Source: CAZHEV01 sp964531335 [NCBI: uncultured bacterium] (GTDB lineage: Bacteria > Eisenbacteria > RBG-16-71-46 > CAZHEV01). Taken from it: a stretch of DNA of 64,000 nucleotides. The position numbers were made by a program, and so were the translations under genes. The stretch lies in contig CAZHEV010000004.1 of the NCBI GenBank assembly GCA_964531335.1, positions 1-64,000 on the forward strand, written 5' to 3'. The first letter of the stretch is position 1. Each line of letters begins with the position of its first letter. The notes beneath the pieces are model-generated. The model was not told the origin of the DNA and did no database searches. It worked only from the letters and a program-made list of their open reading frames with translations. Shown piece after piece: positions 50,801 to 59,961 of this stretch.

Positions 50801-52102
50801 CCGTTCGTGCTGATGGCGTACTCCTGTCACGTTGCCGACTTCGACGACGAGAACGAGGTGGACAGGGGCGACTGCATGGGGGAGAGGATGCTCTTCCTGC
50901 CCGAGGCGGGGGCGGTCGGGGTCTACGCCAGCACCGGCTACGAGTACCTGAGCACCGCTCCTTTCAATGTCCCCATTCTCAGGTCCTTCATCGCCGACCC
51001 GCCGGTGGAGGATGACATAGACGAGGTGCACATAAGGCTCGGCCCGGCTCTGGCCAAGGGAGAGATAGAGTGGTACATGACCGCTTCGAGCACCGGCCGA
51101 TGGGCGCTGAGGACGTTCAGCCTTCTGGGCGACCCCGCTACCAGGATAGACGCCGCCCCGCCGAGGATAACCGCGACGCTGGGTGACAGCCTCCTGGAAG
51201 ACGGCGGCGCCCTCGTGGATCCCTCCGGCGCGGACACTCTGAGGCTTCACTTCGAGATCCGCGACGAGGTCGCGGTCGACTCGACGTCGATATTCGTGAA
51301 GGAGACCTGGCGAAGGACGGAGGGCGCCGACAGCACCTACGACGTGCCGCTTTCGGAGCTCGGCATCTCCAGGGGACGGCAGGGACGGCTCTACGGTTTC
51401 GACTACACGGTGCGGCTGCTCCCATCATCGATGGAGCTGACCGCCGGCGCCGTGGACCGCAACGGCCGCAGGAGCACCATTTCCCTGCGCGCCACGCTCT
51501 CCGCCCTATGGAATGCGGACGGCCGCCCATTGAGCGATGAGGATCTGGTCGCCGCGACTGCGGATATGTCGGTGAGGGTCTCGAGCCCCATTCCCATAGA
51601 TGGGAGCATCCTGTCCGTGGCCTTCGACGGGGCGCGCAGCGACGCGTTCGCCGGGCGGCAGACCGACGCCCAGGGGATGGAGTGGGAGCTCTCGGCGCCG
51701 GGCTTCTCCATGGAGGACGGCGCACACACCTTCGCGCTTCTGGTGGAGGGGCGTCCGGTCAGGACGGTGACGGTGAGGGTCGATACCAGGCTGCGCTTCG
51801 CCTCGTTCATCCCCTTTCCCAGCCCTTGCGACGAGAGCGGGACCACCTTCTTCTACGAGCTCACCAGCACCGGAAACGTCGAGATCACCGAGGTGGTGCT
51901 GAGGATCTACTCAGTGGCCGGCCGGCGCGTAGCCGAGCTGAAGGATATGGACCCCGCCGTGGGCAGGGGAAGCATCCACTGGCCCGCCGTCGACGACCAC
52001 GGCGAGAGGGTGGCCAACGGTGTCTATATCTGCCGGGCGGTGGCCGTGGGGACCGGGGGCAGGAAGGCGTCTGTGCTCGAGAAAGTGGCCGTGGCGAGAT
52101 AG
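47831..52102 (+). CDS. Gingipain-like C25-family cysteine peptidase with FlgD Ig-like C-terminus
   Basis: The 1423-residue exported protein has a long basic N-terminus with a hydrophobic signal near residues 68-85. A propeptide-like beta region follows (to about 300), then a peptidase domain. The probable catalytic pair is His959 in NYQGHGNEELW and Cys999 in MAYSCHVADF, matching gingipain order and spacing (about 40 residues). The C-terminus (about 1325-1423) is a FlgD Ig-like/sorting-type domain with EITEVVLRIYSVAGRRVAEL and GVYICRAVAVG. It is probably exported to the surface or secreted. A later start (for example TTG at 47924) is possible because the N-region is unusually long. Confidence 0.82.
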   Translation: MHLPRSNKAGAGPAGAGSGSAAPLGYAGAARVLRGASPGRRRAAPGRRRYAPRLSFARPALRARARVLALLAVLCVLAPRCVGAGGAVSVAESGPEGATLVFTLDDFEIAPIEGTEYAEIRAFGLFAAGPAGAPALPVKSAALVVPHGAEVSVRVLSEDSEWIGGVTPAPRPTERVDDEGAMPRPVAELIAGDEYYSAGAVYPPAVVRVEEMGSLRGHRIVSVVFGPFRYHAGRNGLEVRRKITARVRFEGGSIEAPGPIRSGDRRWAPVLEGLLLNYERGARWRKAPSPSPARDEARSQAAAELKLKVTESSLYRVRYEELAEAGLPEATDTSDLRLFERAYSSALGSTVETEIPIAVDDLGSDGTFGPGDSFIFYGLSYWDRFPEKFAEGPKSRPHVYWLSIAEAGGARMGETGAWGEFSETQTPSSFAESVHLHEDHIMNHAPYDPDVILFWFNDMLKDEAFPFVTPSPDPDEPFGVRIRFQPRHPSTHAVSAEVINGEGAVEAVAERGLFTSFSYKPGGKIPYTFQSGLIGEPGFLSDGENSLRIVGERLSSGTFVPGIRAFLDWFEIVYSRRYEAWADTVTFTAGPSESPLHLEVGGFTSPGLVAFDVTDPLAPGMLALDERNIVEAGGAYELAIRGRFPDSRRIASAAAEAVRRLDRSEMELDSPSNLRGEGAGADYLIVVYDDFADEVVPLVQLRESQGFQVAVARSSDVYDEFGDGYKSPEAIKNYFIHGYNNWGAAYGLLVGDAGEDRESSLTGIGGERTDPDLVPSYHIRHDGVDTAPLGPELVNSDSWYGTQLDGNTGDWLPDMFVGRLPAGSARQARDMVNKIVAYESYEGAESWRSRGLLVSDDDYSASVFFNAQYCRQSLETQTFEPISIALSELLEDEEQGVPGFEAPAFKLRSYLWAYPDSAKAECYGGFDLIDVQDYTRAKVTPVLVDTMSMGWLFVNYQGHGNEELWAHEFLFSSSQFGAADDVTSLGNTGRPFVLMAYSCHVADFDDENEVDRGDCMGERMLFLPEAGAVGVYASTGYEYLSTAPFNVPILRSFIADPPVEDDIDEVHIRLGPALAKGEIEWYMTASSTGRWALRTFSLLGDPATRIDAAPPRITATLGDSLLEDGGALVDPSGADTLRLHFEIRDEVAVDSTSIFVKETWRRTEGADSTYDVPLSELGISRGRQGRLYGFDYTVRLLPSSMELTAGAVDRNGRRSTISLRATLSALWNADGRPLSDEDLVAATADMSVRVSSPIPIDGSILSVAFDGARSDAFAGRQTDAQGMEWELSAPGFSMEDGAHTFALLVEGRPVRTVTVRVDTRLRFASFIPFPSPCDESGTTFFYELTSTGNVEITEVVLRIYSVAGRRVAELKDMDPAVGRGSIHWPAVDDHGERVANGVYICRAVAVGTGGRKASVLEKVAVAR

Positions 52103-52291
52103 CGGGAAGCGCGAACCTTCTCCGCTTTGATGCAATCTTAAAGATGAAAGCCTCGACCGGGCGATTCCGGGGCGCCGTCCACCTTTTGTCCCGGGCTCGA
52201 TCCGGAAAGGGCGGCGGCATCGGACAAGCGGTGCTCATCCGATGCGGGCCGATTTCCCACCCGCTGGTTTATCCTGAGAATGCTATAGATA

Positions 52292-52297
52292 TATAAT
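52292..52297 (+). promoter_or_regulatory. TATAAT box upstream of clpB
   Basis: TATAAT at 52292-52297 sits in an AT-rich patch 76 bp before the clpB ATG. No good -35 lies 16-18 bp upstream, so a start here would depend on another factor or an activator. CIRCE and sigma32-type elements were looked for and not seen. Confidence 0.35.
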
Positions 52298-52372
52298 GGC
52301 TCCGCGCGCTTGTGCTCGGCGGTGCCGGGCCCGGCCGCGGGCCGAAGTGCATCCAAGGGGAGGCATGATGCT

Positions 52373-54994
52373 ATGAGATTCGACAAGTTCACAGTGAAGG
52401 CCGTGGAGAGCCTGGAGGCCGCGAGCGCGGATGCGGAGCGCAGGGGTCACCAGCAGCTCGAGGCCGAGCACGTCCTTCTCGCCATCCTCTCGCAGGAGGG
52501 GGCAGTGGTGGGTCCTGTCCTGGACAAGCTGGGCGTGCCGCCGGCGCCACTGGCCGGGCAGATGGAGAGGGAGCTCGGCAGGATGCCCAAGGTAGAGGGC
52601 GCCGACACGAAGGTCTATCTCTCGCAGAACCTGAAGGGAGTCCTGGACAAGGCCTGGGGCGAGATGGAGCGTCTCAAGGACGAGTACGTGAGCACCGAGC
52701 ACATTCTGCTCGCCGTTACGGACGAGGCCTACGAGGGCCCCGCGGGGCGGATAATGCGCAAGGCAGGCGCCACCAAGGAGTCCGTGTACCAGGCTCTCGT
52801 GGCCATAAGAGGACAGACCAGGGTTACCGATCCCAACCCCGAGGCCAAGTATCAGGCCCTCGAAAGATACTCGAGGGACCTGACGGACCTGGCCCGCAAG
52901 GGGTCGCTGGACCCGGTGATCGGCAGGGACGACGAGATAAGGCGCGTCATCCAGGTGCTGGCAAGGCGCACGAAGAACAACCCCGTGCTCATAGGCGAGC
53001 CGGGGGTCGGAAAGACGGCGATCGTGGAGGGCCTTGCCCAGCGGATAGTAGCCGGGGACGTTCCCGAGAACCTCAAGGACAAGAAGGTCGTGGCCATTGA
53101 CCTGGGCGCCTTGGTGGCCGGTACCAAGTTCAGAGGCGAGTTCGAGGACAGGCTGAAGGCCCTGCTCAAGGAGGTAGTGGGCTCCGAGGGGCAGATCGTG
53201 CTCTTCATAGACGAGCTTCACACGCTCGTCGGGGCGGGCGCGGCCGAGGGCGCCATAGACGCGTCCAACATGCTGAAACCCGCCCTGGCCAGGGGAGAGC
53301 TGCACTGCATTGGCGCGACCACGATAAAGGAGTACAGGAAGCACATAGAGAAGGACGCCGCCCTCGAGCGGCGCTTCCAGCCCGTTCTCACCGACGAGCC
53401 GGACGTGGAGGACACCATAGCGATTCTCAGAGGGCTCAAGGAGCGATACGAGGTGCATCACGGGGTAAAGATCAAGGACTCCGCCCTCGTGGCCGCGGCA
53501 ACCTTGTCGAACAGATATATCTCAGACCGCTTCCTGCCGGACAAGGCGATAGACCTCGTGGACGAGGCCGGCTCGCGCCTGCGGATGGAGATAGACAGCG
53601 TTCCGACCGAGATAGACGAGATCGAGCGCCGCATGCGCCAGCTCGAGGTCGAGCGCGAGGCGCTGAAGAAGGAGAAGGACGAGACGTCGAGGTCGCGGCT
53701 CAAGAAGCTCGAGGACGAGCTGGAGTCGCTCAGGGGCGAAAGGGCCGCCAAGAGGTCGCAGTGGGAGAAGGAGAAGGAGGTCATCGGCAAGATCAGATCC
53801 CTCAAGGAGAGGATCGAGAACGCCAAGGTCGAGGAGGCGCGGGCCGAGAGACAGGGCGAGCTCGGGGAGGTGGCCAGGCTGCGCTACGGCGTCATCCGGG
53901 ACCTCTCCGAGGAGCTGAAGACGGCCGGGGCTGAGCTGGAGGCACTCCAGCAAGCCGGGGCGATGTTGAAGGAGGAGGTGGACGAGGAGGACGTGGCCCA
54001 GGTCGTGTCGAAGTGGACCGGCATACCGGTGACCAAGATGCTGGAGGGCGAGGTCGAGAGGCTCGTCCAGATGGAGGAGAGGCTGAAGAGAAGGGTCGTG
54101 GGCCAGGACGAGGCCGTCCGCGCCGTCTCCGAAAGCGTGCGCAGGGCCAGGGCCGGCCTACAGGACCCCGACAGGCCGATAGGGTCGTTCATCTTCATGG
54201 GGCCGACCGGCGTCGGCAAGACGGAGCTCGCCAAGGCCCTGGCGGAGTTCCTGTTCGACGACGAGGGCGCCATGGTCCGCCTGGACATGTCGGAGTTCAT
54301 GGAGAAGCACTCGGTGGCCAGGATGATCGGCGCGCCGCCCGGGTACGTGGGCTTCGAGGAAGGGGGATACCTGACCGAGGCGGTCAGGCGAAGGCCCTAC
54401 ACCGTCGTTCTGTTCGACGAGGTCGAGAAGGCCCATCCCGAGGTCTTCAACGCGCTCCTTCAGGTCCTCGACGAGGGCCGGATGACGGACGGCCAGGGTC
54501 GCACAGTGGACTTCCGCAACACGGTGATAATAATGACCTCGAACGTGGGCAGCCAGTGGATACAGGAGCTCGCCGGGGCCGACCCGGCCGAGATGCGCAG
54601 GCGCGCGATGGAGGCCCTCAGGGAGAGCTTCAGGCCCGAGTTCCTCAACAGGGTAGATGACATAATAGTGTTCAGAGGTCTCGACCGCGAGGACATAAAG
54701 GGCATCGTGGACCTTCAGCTCGACCGGGTCAGGAATCAGCTCGCTCCCAGGGGCATCAGGCTGGAGGTGGACGACGGAGCTCTGGATGTGCTGTCGCGCG
54801 AGGGCTACGACCCAGTCTACGGGGCGCGCCCGTTGAAGCGCGTGATCCAGCGCAAGGTGCAGAACCCTCTGGCGCTCGCCCTGCTCAAGGGCGAGTTCCA
54901 GGACGGCCGGACCGTCCGGGTCACGGCCGGAAACGACGGGCAGCTGGTGCTCGAGAGCGCGGCGGCCGCCGCGCCGAGTGCCGCGGTGGAGTAA
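52373..54994 (+). CDS. clpB: ClpB protein disaggregase
   Basis: The 873-residue AAA+ chaperone rescues aggregated proteins with the DnaK system. It has a Clp N domain (about 1-145), AAA1 with GEPGVGKT (208-215) and [12 protein letters not shown], the long middle coiled-coil M-domain (about 405-530) diagnostic of ClpB rather than ClpA/C, then AAA2 with GPTGVGKT (610-617) and [11 protein letters not shown], and a C-terminal D2-small domain. AGGGGAGG sits 9 bp before ATG 52373. An earlier ATGATG pair opens a three-codon frame only. It is monocistronic, with a terminator downstream. Confidence 0.97.
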   Translation: MRFDKFTVKAVESLEAASADAERRGHQQLEAEHVLLAILSQEGAVVGPVLDKLGVPPAPLAGQMERELGRMPKVEGADTKVYLSQNLKGVLDKAWGEMERLKDEYVSTEHILLAVTDEAYEGPAGRIMRKAGATKESVYQALVAIRGQTRVTDPNPEAKYQALERYSRDLTDLARKGSLDPVIGRDDEIRRVIQVLARRTKNNPVLIGEPGVGKTAIVEGLAQRIVAGDVPENLKDKKVVAIDLGALVAGTKFRGEFEDRLKALLKEVVGSEGQIVLFIDELHTLVGAGAAEGAIDASNMLKPALARGELHCIGATTIKEYRKHIEKDAALERRFQPVLTDEPDVEDTIAILRGLKERYEVHHGVKIKDSALVAAATLSNRYISDRFLPDKAIDLVDEAGSRLRMEIDSVPTEIDEIERRMRQLEVEREALKKEKDETSRSRLKKLEDELESLRGERAAKRSQWEKEKEVIGKIRSLKERIENAKVEEARAERQGELGEVARLRYGVIRDLSEELKTAGAELEALQQAGAMLKEEVDEEDVAQVVSKWTGIPVTKMLEGEVERLVQMEERLKRRVVGQDEAVRAVSESVRRARAGLQDPDRPIGSFIFMGPTGVGKTELAKALAEFLFDDEGAMVRLDMSEFMEKHSVARMIGAPPGYVGFEEGGYLTEAVRRRPYTVVLFDEVEKAHPEVFNALLQVLDEGRMTDGQGRTVDFRNTVIIMTSNVGSQWIQELAGADPAEMRRRAMEALRESFRPEFLNRVDDIIVFRGLDREDIKGIVDLQLDRVRNQLAPRGIRLEVDDGALDVLSREGYDPVYGARPLKRVIQRKVQNPLALALLKGEFQDGRTVRVTAGNDGQLVLESAAAAAPSAAVE

Positions 54995-55061
54995 CGGGGA
55001 GTCCCGAGGCCGCTTCCACGGCGTGCGAGCGCGGGCCACTGCCTGTCACGGAGAAAAGCGG

Positions 55062-55091
55062 GCGCCGCTTCCATCTCGGAAGCGGCGCTTT
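55062..55091 (+). terminator. Intrinsic terminator after clpB
   Basis: GCGCCGCTTCC (55062-55072) and GGAAGCGGCGC (55078-55088) form a perfect 11-bp stem with loop ATCTC, followed by TTT. AAAA at 55054-55057 gives a partial U-run on the other strand, so it may also end the convergent NYN gene. Confidence 0.75.
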
Positions 55092-55151
55092 AGGGTTCGT
55101 CCGCGATCTCGCCCTGGACGGGCGTGTTGGGCCTCCGGCGGCGCCGGAGCT

Positions 55152-55895
55152 CTAGCTCCTCACGCCCAGGGCGGAAGCCACCTTTGGGTTGTCCCTGTCG
55201 AGCTTGTAGGCCCAGTGCCCGTTGTCGCGCTGGTACCTGGTGATGTAACCCATATCGGCGGCTTTGGAGACGAGCGCCTTGGCTTCCTCAGGGCTTGCCG
55301 CGGGGATCTCGCTGCTGCTCACGACGACGTCGACCAGGTACTTGAAGGCGAGAAACGGCCTGCTCCTCTCCAGCCCCTCGATCACGGCGATGAGCGTGTT
55401 CATCTTCTCCTCTTCCGTGAGGCGCTCGACGACGATCGGGTCGAAGTTCCCGCCCGCGCTCTTGATCAGATCGGTGCTCACCGTTCCGGGGACGCCGGAG
55501 ATGATCACCTCTTTTCCGAAGCGGTTCCTGGCCATGGTGACGGCGCGAATGAAATCGCGGTCGCCCGTCATGAGCAGGTAGGTCTTTATGGCCGGCCTGT
55601 CGAGCAGCGTCTCCACTATGTCCATCAGCATCTCCATGTCGGAGCCGCTCTTCTTCTTCTCGGCTATCTGGTGCGCGGAGATGTTGATGTTGGTGACCCC
55701 GCAGATCTGCAGGTCCCTGAGAAGTCCCTCGGGGTGCTCGCTGAAATCGGCGTAGGCCCTGGCGACGGTCAGCTTGCCGTGGGCGCGGGCTTTTTCGACG
55801 AGAAGGGAGGCCTTTGGCTCGCAGTGATATGTGTTGAGCATGCTGTAGCGAACGTTCTCGAAATCGATGAAAAGGGAAACTTGATCGTCTGACAT
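55152..55895 (-). CDS. NYN-domain (LabA/DUF88-type) PIN-like protein
   Basis: The 247-residue protein has an N-terminal NYN domain with the four-acid pattern of PIN-fold ribonucleases: SLFIDFENVR (Asp11, Asn14), SGSDMEMLMD (Asp86, Asp92) and MTGDRDF (Asp112, Asp114). A C-terminal winged-helix OST-HTH-like region (about 170-247) ends DMGYITRYQRDNGHWAYKLD. It is probably an RNA-acting metal-dependent nuclease or RNA-binding regulator; activity is not shown. GAGGT lies 9 bp before ATG. It is monocistronic; a candidate minus-strand promoter is at 56122-56151. Confidence 0.85.
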   Translation of the reverse strand: MSDDQVSLFIDFENVRYSMLNTYHCEPKASLLVEKARAHGKLTVARAYADFSEHPEGLLRDLQICGVTNINISAHQIAEKKKSGSDMEMLMDIVETLLDRPAIKTYLLMTGDRDFIRAVTMARNRFGKEVIISGVPGTVSTDLIKSAGGNFDPIVVERLTEEEKMNTLIAVIEGLERSRPFLAFKYLVDVVVSSSEIPAASPEEAKALVSKAADMGYITRYQRDNGHWAYKLDRDNPKVASALGVRS

Positions 55896-56121
55896 GTTTT
55901 CTGTACCTCAATTAATAACAGAGACTTAGGTGCAAGAGTGATCATGAGTGCCGGCTCCGATAGCCTAAGGTGTCAGCTTTGGATGATAGCGGGCCCATTT
56001 AGGTCGCGAGGGCTCGCGCAGCGATCAGCTTGAAAATGTCTTGTCCTATAGGTCTTCACCTCCTCCTTCGGCCCGCCCACGCGCGGCCGGGCGACCACGG
56101 ACGTCACTGCCTCCCGCTTCG

Positions 56122-56151
56122 ATTGTGGCCTCAGAGGTGCCCGGGTGTCAA
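56122..56151 (-). promoter_or_regulatory. Candidate promoter for the NYN gene
   Basis: On the minus strand, TTGACA (56146-56151) and CACAAT (56122-56127) are 18 bp apart, giving a leader of about 220 nt before the ATG at 55895. Confidence 0.4.
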
Positions 56152-56249
56152 TCCGGGATTTTCCCCGGCCGAACCTGGCCCCGGGGGCTGTATTTTTCGC
56201 GACACGCCCTAAGCTCAACGAATGTCGGCCCTTGGGGCAGCTTTTTCGC

Positions 56250-56277
56250 TTGACAGAGCGCCTGCGCGTGGTAGAGT
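56250..56277 (+). promoter_or_regulatory. Promoter for the PTS IIA gene
   Basis: TTGACA (56250-56255), 16-bp spacer, TAGAGT (56272-56277), 81 bp before ATG at 56358. Confidence 0.55.
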
Positions 56278-56357
56278 GAATATCCAGTTTTTTGCATCAG
56301 TTCTCTGCGCTAAGGCTTCACACCCCTTAAGGCCGGATTTGCGGCGGGTCCATCCCA

Positions 56358-56822
56358 ATGAACGTCCTGGAAGTCCTCGATCAGAAGTGTGTCGCATTGG
56401 ATCTCGAGATCAACGGGAAGAAGGAGCTGATCTCGAGTCTCGTGGCTATGCTCGAGGATGCCGGGGTGGTTACGGACAGCGAAGAGGTGGTCCGGAGGGT
56501 GCTCGAGAGGGAGAAGCTCATGAGCACGGGGATTGGCGGTGGTGTCGCCATCCCGCATGCTCAGTGCAGGGGCGCCAAGAAGCTGGCCATCGCTCTGGCG
56601 AGGACCAAGGAGGGCGTGGACTTCGACGCCCTGGACGGCAAGCCGGTCAGGCTCTTCTTCCTCATAGTGGGGCCTGAGGAGAAGGGCGGCTACGTAAGAA
56701 TCCTGGCGCGGATCTCCCGACTGTTGTATACTGGCGATCTTCAGAAGAGTCTCTATCGCGTGGAGACGCCCGAGCAGGCGATAGAGACCCTTGGAAACGA
56801 GGAGGAAAGGCTCAATCTCTAG
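56358..56822 (+). CDS. PTS EIIA (fructose/nitrogen-type) domain protein
   Basis: The 154-residue single-domain EIIA protein is of the EIIA-Fru/EIIA-Ntr family. The phosphorylatable His67 lies in STGIGGGVAIPHAQC, and PVRLFFLIVGPEE is the usual core strand. No EI, HPr or permease is in the window, so a regulatory PTS-Ntr-like role is more likely than sugar uptake. No strong ribosome site is seen. It lies 182 bp before nuoJ on the same strand. Confidence 0.88.
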   Translation: MNVLEVLDQKCVALDLEINGKKELISSLVAMLEDAGVVTDSEEVVRRVLEREKLMSTGIGGGVAIPHAQCRGAKKLAIALARTKEGVDFDALDGKPVRLFFLIVGPEEKGGYVRILARISRLLYTGDLQKSLYRVETPEQAIETLGNEEERLNL

Positions 56823-57004
56823 GATGAGCCGTTCCCGCGGCCGGGCCGGCCGCTGGTGGGCCCTCTGTGTGCGCCTCGCGCCTTACCCGCCGATGCCGGC
56901 CTCCGTCGTCCGCGGTTGGAAGATGATGGGCAGGGAAGGGTGAACCGGCGGAGGTCTTGCCTGCAAGATCGCTTCCCACTTCTACAAGCTTCGAGGGAGT
57001 GGCC

Positions 57005-57517
57005 TTGAGCAGCCCTATGACTACAGAGAGCGTGGTTTTTCTCGTGTTCGGCCTCGGCGCGATCGCCTTCGCGGTAGGGGCCGTGTCGCTGAGGAATATC
57101 TTCTACTGCGCGCTCTCCCTTATCGGACTTATCTTCTGCACGTCGGCTCTGTTCGTGCTTCTGGCCGCCGACTTCATCGCCGTGGTCCAGATTCTCGTCT
57201 ACGTGGGCGCGATAGTGGTTCTGTTTCTCTTCTCCATCGTGCTTACCGAGAGGATAGCCTCGCGAGCGATCAGGCAGACCAACGAGCAGAAGTCGATCTC
57301 GGCGGTATTGGGCCTTGCGATGTTCGCGGTGACGGCCTATGTGATCTCCCGGGCGCAATGGCCCAGCACCGTGGAGGTGAAGCTCGAAGAGACCGTGGAT
57401 CTGGTTGGAAAGAATCTCCTGACAACTTACCTCGAGCCGTTCGAGGTGGCGTCTTTGTTGCTCCTCGCGGCCCTGGTGGGCGCGGTGGTCCTTGCGCGCG
57501 AGCAGGTCAAGAAATGA
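57005..57517 (+). CDS. nuoJ: NADH-quinone oxidoreductase subunit J
   Basis: The 170-residue membrane subunit of complex I has five TM helices. Signatures are NIFYCALSLIGLIFCTSALFVLL and FIAVVQILVYVGAIVVLFLFSIVL (the conserved piece is VQILVYVGAI). It contributes to the quinone-proximal proton path. TTG at 57005 is preceded by GAGGGAG at good spacing; ATG at 57017 has a poor site. It is the first gene of nuoJKLMN. The peripheral-arm genes nuoA-I are not upstream, where a PTS gene stands instead. Confidence 0.9.
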   Translation: MSSPMTTESVVFLVFGLGAIAFAVGAVSLRNIFYCALSLIGLIFCTSALFVLLAADFIAVVQILVYVGAIVVLFLFSIVLTERIASRAIRQTNEQKSISAVLGLAMFAVTAYVISRAQWPSTVEVKLEETVDLVGKNLLTTYLEPFEVASLLLLAALVGAVVLAREQVKK

Positions 57518-57572
57518 GACCCGGCCCGCGGCGAGGCTGCATTGAAGGTGTCGGGGGGGAGGTCGAGCCGAG

Positions 57573-57881
57573 TTGATAACATTGACCAACTGTCTCCTTC
57601 TGGGAGGCGTGCTCTTCGCGGTGGGCGCCTTCGGGGTGCTCACTCGCAGGAACGCCATAGGCATATTGATCTCGATAGAGGTGATGCTGGCTGCGGTCAA
57701 CCTCAACCTGGTTGCCTTCAACAGGTTCGTCGGTTCGGGCGAGGTGAGCGGGCAGATATTCTCGATCTTCGTCATGACGGTGGCCGCCGCCGAGGCGGCG
57801 ATAGGCCTGGCCTTGGTTCTGGCTCTCTACAAGAGCGCCAAGGCCATCTACGCGGACCGCTTCAGCTTGCTGAAGTGGTGA
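57573..57881 (+). CDS. nuoK: NADH-quinone oxidoreductase subunit K
   Basis: The 102-residue complex I membrane subunit (normal length) has three TM helices. It carries ISIEVMLAAVNLNLVAF with the essential glutamate of helix 2, and later VAAAEAAIGLALVLAL with the second conserved Glu. The start is TTG with GGGGGAGG about 10 bp upstream. It lies 55 bp after nuoJ. Confidence 0.93.
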   Translation: MITLTNCLLLGGVLFAVGAFGVLTRRNAIGILISIEVMLAAVNLNLVAFNRFVGSGEVSGQIFSIFVMTVAAAEAAIGLALVLALYKSAKAIYADRFSLLKW

Positions 57882-57937
57882 TCGCCGAGGCCCGGAGGCC
57901 GCAATGAAGGACGGTTCGATAATGATGGGGCCCTCGA

Positions 57938-59863
57938 ATGCACATTGAGACAGCACTCGCTCTGGCTATAATCGCGCTTCCTCTCTTGTCCTTCGCGATC
58001 TCCATCCTTTTCGGACGGAGGTTGCCGTGGAAAGGCGCGTTCGTGCCCATAGTAGCGATGGGCATTGATCTCGTGCTGGCGGTTTTCCTTCTGGCCCGCG
58101 TCATAGGCGGCTTTCACGAGACGGCCCACCTCAGGTGGTTCGGCATAGGCGACCTCGACGTCACCTTCAGCGTCACACTGGACCCTCTGGCCGCCGTGAT
58201 GTTGTGCGTGGTGACGCTGATAAGTTTTCTCGTTCATGTCTACTCCACGGGCTACATGCACGGGGATCCCAGGTTCTCGCGCTACTTCGCCTTCCTGTCG
58301 CTCTTCTCGTTCTCCATGCTGGGGCTGGTCCTGGCCGCCAACTTCTTCGTGATATTCATCTTCTGGGAGCTCGTCGGTCTCAGCTCGTACCTGTTGATCG
58401 GCTTCTGGTTCGAGAAGAAGAGCGCCTCGGACGCCGGGAAGAAGGCCTTCATAACGACCAGGACCGGCGACCTGGGCTTCATGGTCGGCGTCTTCATAAT
58501 CTACAGCGTGACCGGAAGCTTCGCGTTCCACGACGCGTTCGAGGCGGTGAGGGAGGGCGTGCTCGCCGGCCCTCTTCTGACCGCCGCGGCGATCTGCATC
58601 TTCTGCGGGGCGGTCGGCAAGTCGGCGCAGTTCCCGCTCCACGTCTGGCTGCCGGACGCCATGGAGGGGCCGACGCCTGTCAGCGCGCTCATCCACGCTG
58701 CGACGATGGTCGCCGCCGGGGTGTATCTGGTCGCGCGGACCTCTACTATCTTCATCGCCAGTGACGCCGGCGCCCTGACCGTGGCGGTGATAGGCGGGTG
58801 GACCGCCTTCTTCGCCGCCACCATCGCCTGTACCCAGTACGACATAAAGAGGGTCCTCGCGTACTCGACGCTGAGCCAGCTCGGGTTCATGATGCTGGCC
58901 CTCGGGGTGGGCGGCTACGGAGCGGGCATGTTTCACCTTTCCACGCACGCCTGCTTCAAGGCGCTGCTGTTCCTCGGGGCGGGGAGCGTCATTCACGCCG
59001 TTCACACGCAGGACATAAGGGAGATGGGCGGACTGCGCAAGACCATGCCCGTCACCACCGTCACCTTCTTGATCGGGTCCCTGGCCCTGGCGGGAATACC
59101 CCCGCTGAGCGGCTTCTGGAGCAAGGACGAGATTTTGCTGCACGTCAAGCACGACGGGCCTTTCATACTCTACCTGCTGGCCTCCGCCGCGGCTTTCATG
59201 ACCGCTTTCTACATGGCGCGGCTGTGCTACCTTACTTTCTTCGGCGAGCCCAGAGCCAAGGGAAAGGCGCACGAGTCGCCGCGCAGCATGACCGTGCCGC
59301 TCATAGTGCTCGCCGTCTTCTCCGTGGCCATAGGCTGGGTGAACGTGCCGCACGTCTTCGAGGGCTTTTCGAGCTTCGTGCACTTCGAGGGGGCCCACCA
59401 TCTGAGCTTCAGCCCCTGGGTCGCGATAATATCCACGGTCATCGCCTTGGCAGGAGTGCTGTTGGGAACGGCGATGTACTTCTGGAGGTCCATACCCGTC
59501 GACTTCCTTTCGAGCCGCTTCCCGGCGGTTTACAGGCTGCTGTACAACAAGTGGTACGTGGACGAGATCTACGGGGCCGCGATCATAAGGCCGTTGCTGG
59601 CGCTCACCAGGGGACTCTTCCGTTTCGATCTCGGGGTGATAGACGGCGCGGTCAACGGGACCGCATGGCTGACCGTGGTCTTGAGCAAGATAAAGAGATG
59701 GATAGACGACTATATAGTGGACGGCGCCGTCAACGGCGTCGGCAGGCTCACGGACCTCGGGGGCCGTGGGTTGAGGAGGATGCAGACCGGGCACGTCCAG
59801 GAGTACGCGCTGGCCATTCTGCTGGGGGCCGTGACCATGGCGATCCTGGCCTTGTTCGTCTAG
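57938..59863 (+). CDS. nuoL: NADH-quinone oxidoreductase subunit L
   Basis: The 641-residue antiporter-like subunit of complex I pumps protons and carries the long lateral helix. Visible features: LDPLAAVMLCVVTLISFLVHVYS, FFVIFIFWELVGLSSYLLIGFWF with the TM5 Glu, KSAQFPLHVWLPDAMEGPTPVSALIHAATMVAAG, STLSQLGFMMLALG, and a C-terminal extension after residue 520 for the lateral helix and anchor. Length is typical. ATG at 57938 lies 56 bp after nuoK, without a strong ribosome site. Confidence 0.96.
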   Translation: MHIETALALAIIALPLLSFAISILFGRRLPWKGAFVPIVAMGIDLVLAVFLLARVIGGFHETAHLRWFGIGDLDVTFSVTLDPLAAVMLCVVTLISFLVHVYSTGYMHGDPRFSRYFAFLSLFSFSMLGLVLAANFFVIFIFWELVGLSSYLLIGFWFEKKSASDAGKKAFITTRTGDLGFMVGVFIIYSVTGSFAFHDAFEAVREGVLAGPLLTAAAICIFCGAVGKSAQFPLHVWLPDAMEGPTPVSALIHAATMVAAGVYLVARTSTIFIASDAGALTVAVIGGWTAFFAATIACTQYDIKRVLAYSTLSQLGFMMLALGVGGYGAGMFHLSTHACFKALLFLGAGSVIHAVHTQDIREMGGLRKTMPVTTVTFLIGSLALAGIPPLSGFWSKDEILLHVKHDGPFILYLLASAAAFMTAFYMARLCYLTFFGEPRAKGKAHESPRSMTVPLIVLAVFSVAIGWVNVPHVFEGFSSFVHFEGAHHLSFSPWVAIISTVIALAGVLLGTAMYFWRSIPVDFLSSRFPAVYRLLYNKWYVDEIYGAAIIRPLLALTRGLFRFDLGVIDGAVNGTAWLTVVLSKIKRWIDDYIVDGAVNGVGRLTDLGGRGLRRMQTGHVQEYALAILLGAVTMAILALFV

Positions 59864-59961
59864 ATCGTGAACGCTCGGGCGCTCCGGAGGCAGCCCCGCT
59901 TCCGGCCGAGCGCGCGTGTTCGTAGCCGCCGTCGCGTGCGGCGCCATTGATGGAGGGGTGG

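Larger units (their letters stand above)
55896..56357. other. Divergent intergenic region between NYN and PTS IIA genes
   Basis: 462 bp without a convincing gene. It holds promoters for both sides (minus 56122-56151, plus 56250-56277). On the minus strand GAAGGAGGAGGTGAAG near 56065-56080 is a strong Shine-Dalgarno-like box about 170 nt before the NYN ATG, followed by a short low-quality frame that is not reported as a gene. No riboswitch is recognised. Confidence 0.5.

Noticed and set aside
51800-52102. Type IX secretion sorting domain on the C25-type peptidase
   Set aside because: The end is a FlgD Ig-like domain; no classical T9SS type A/B signature is visible and no T9SS component gene is in the window.
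52261-52372. CIRCE or sigma32-type heat-shock element before clpB
   Set aside because: No TTAGCACTC inverted repeat and no CTTGAA/CCCCAT pair is present; only an isolated TATAAT.
55973-56218. Small minus-strand gene upstream of the NYN gene behind a strong Shine-Dalgarno-like box
   Set aside because: The GTG start abuts the box with no spacing and the 28-81 codon product has no recognisable features; kept only as a distal-box observation.
57848-59947. 699-codon open frame on the minus strand across nuoL
   Set aside because: Antisense to an unambiguous nuoL gene, His/Gln/Arg/Gly-rich with no domain, typical frame shadow in GC-rich DNA.
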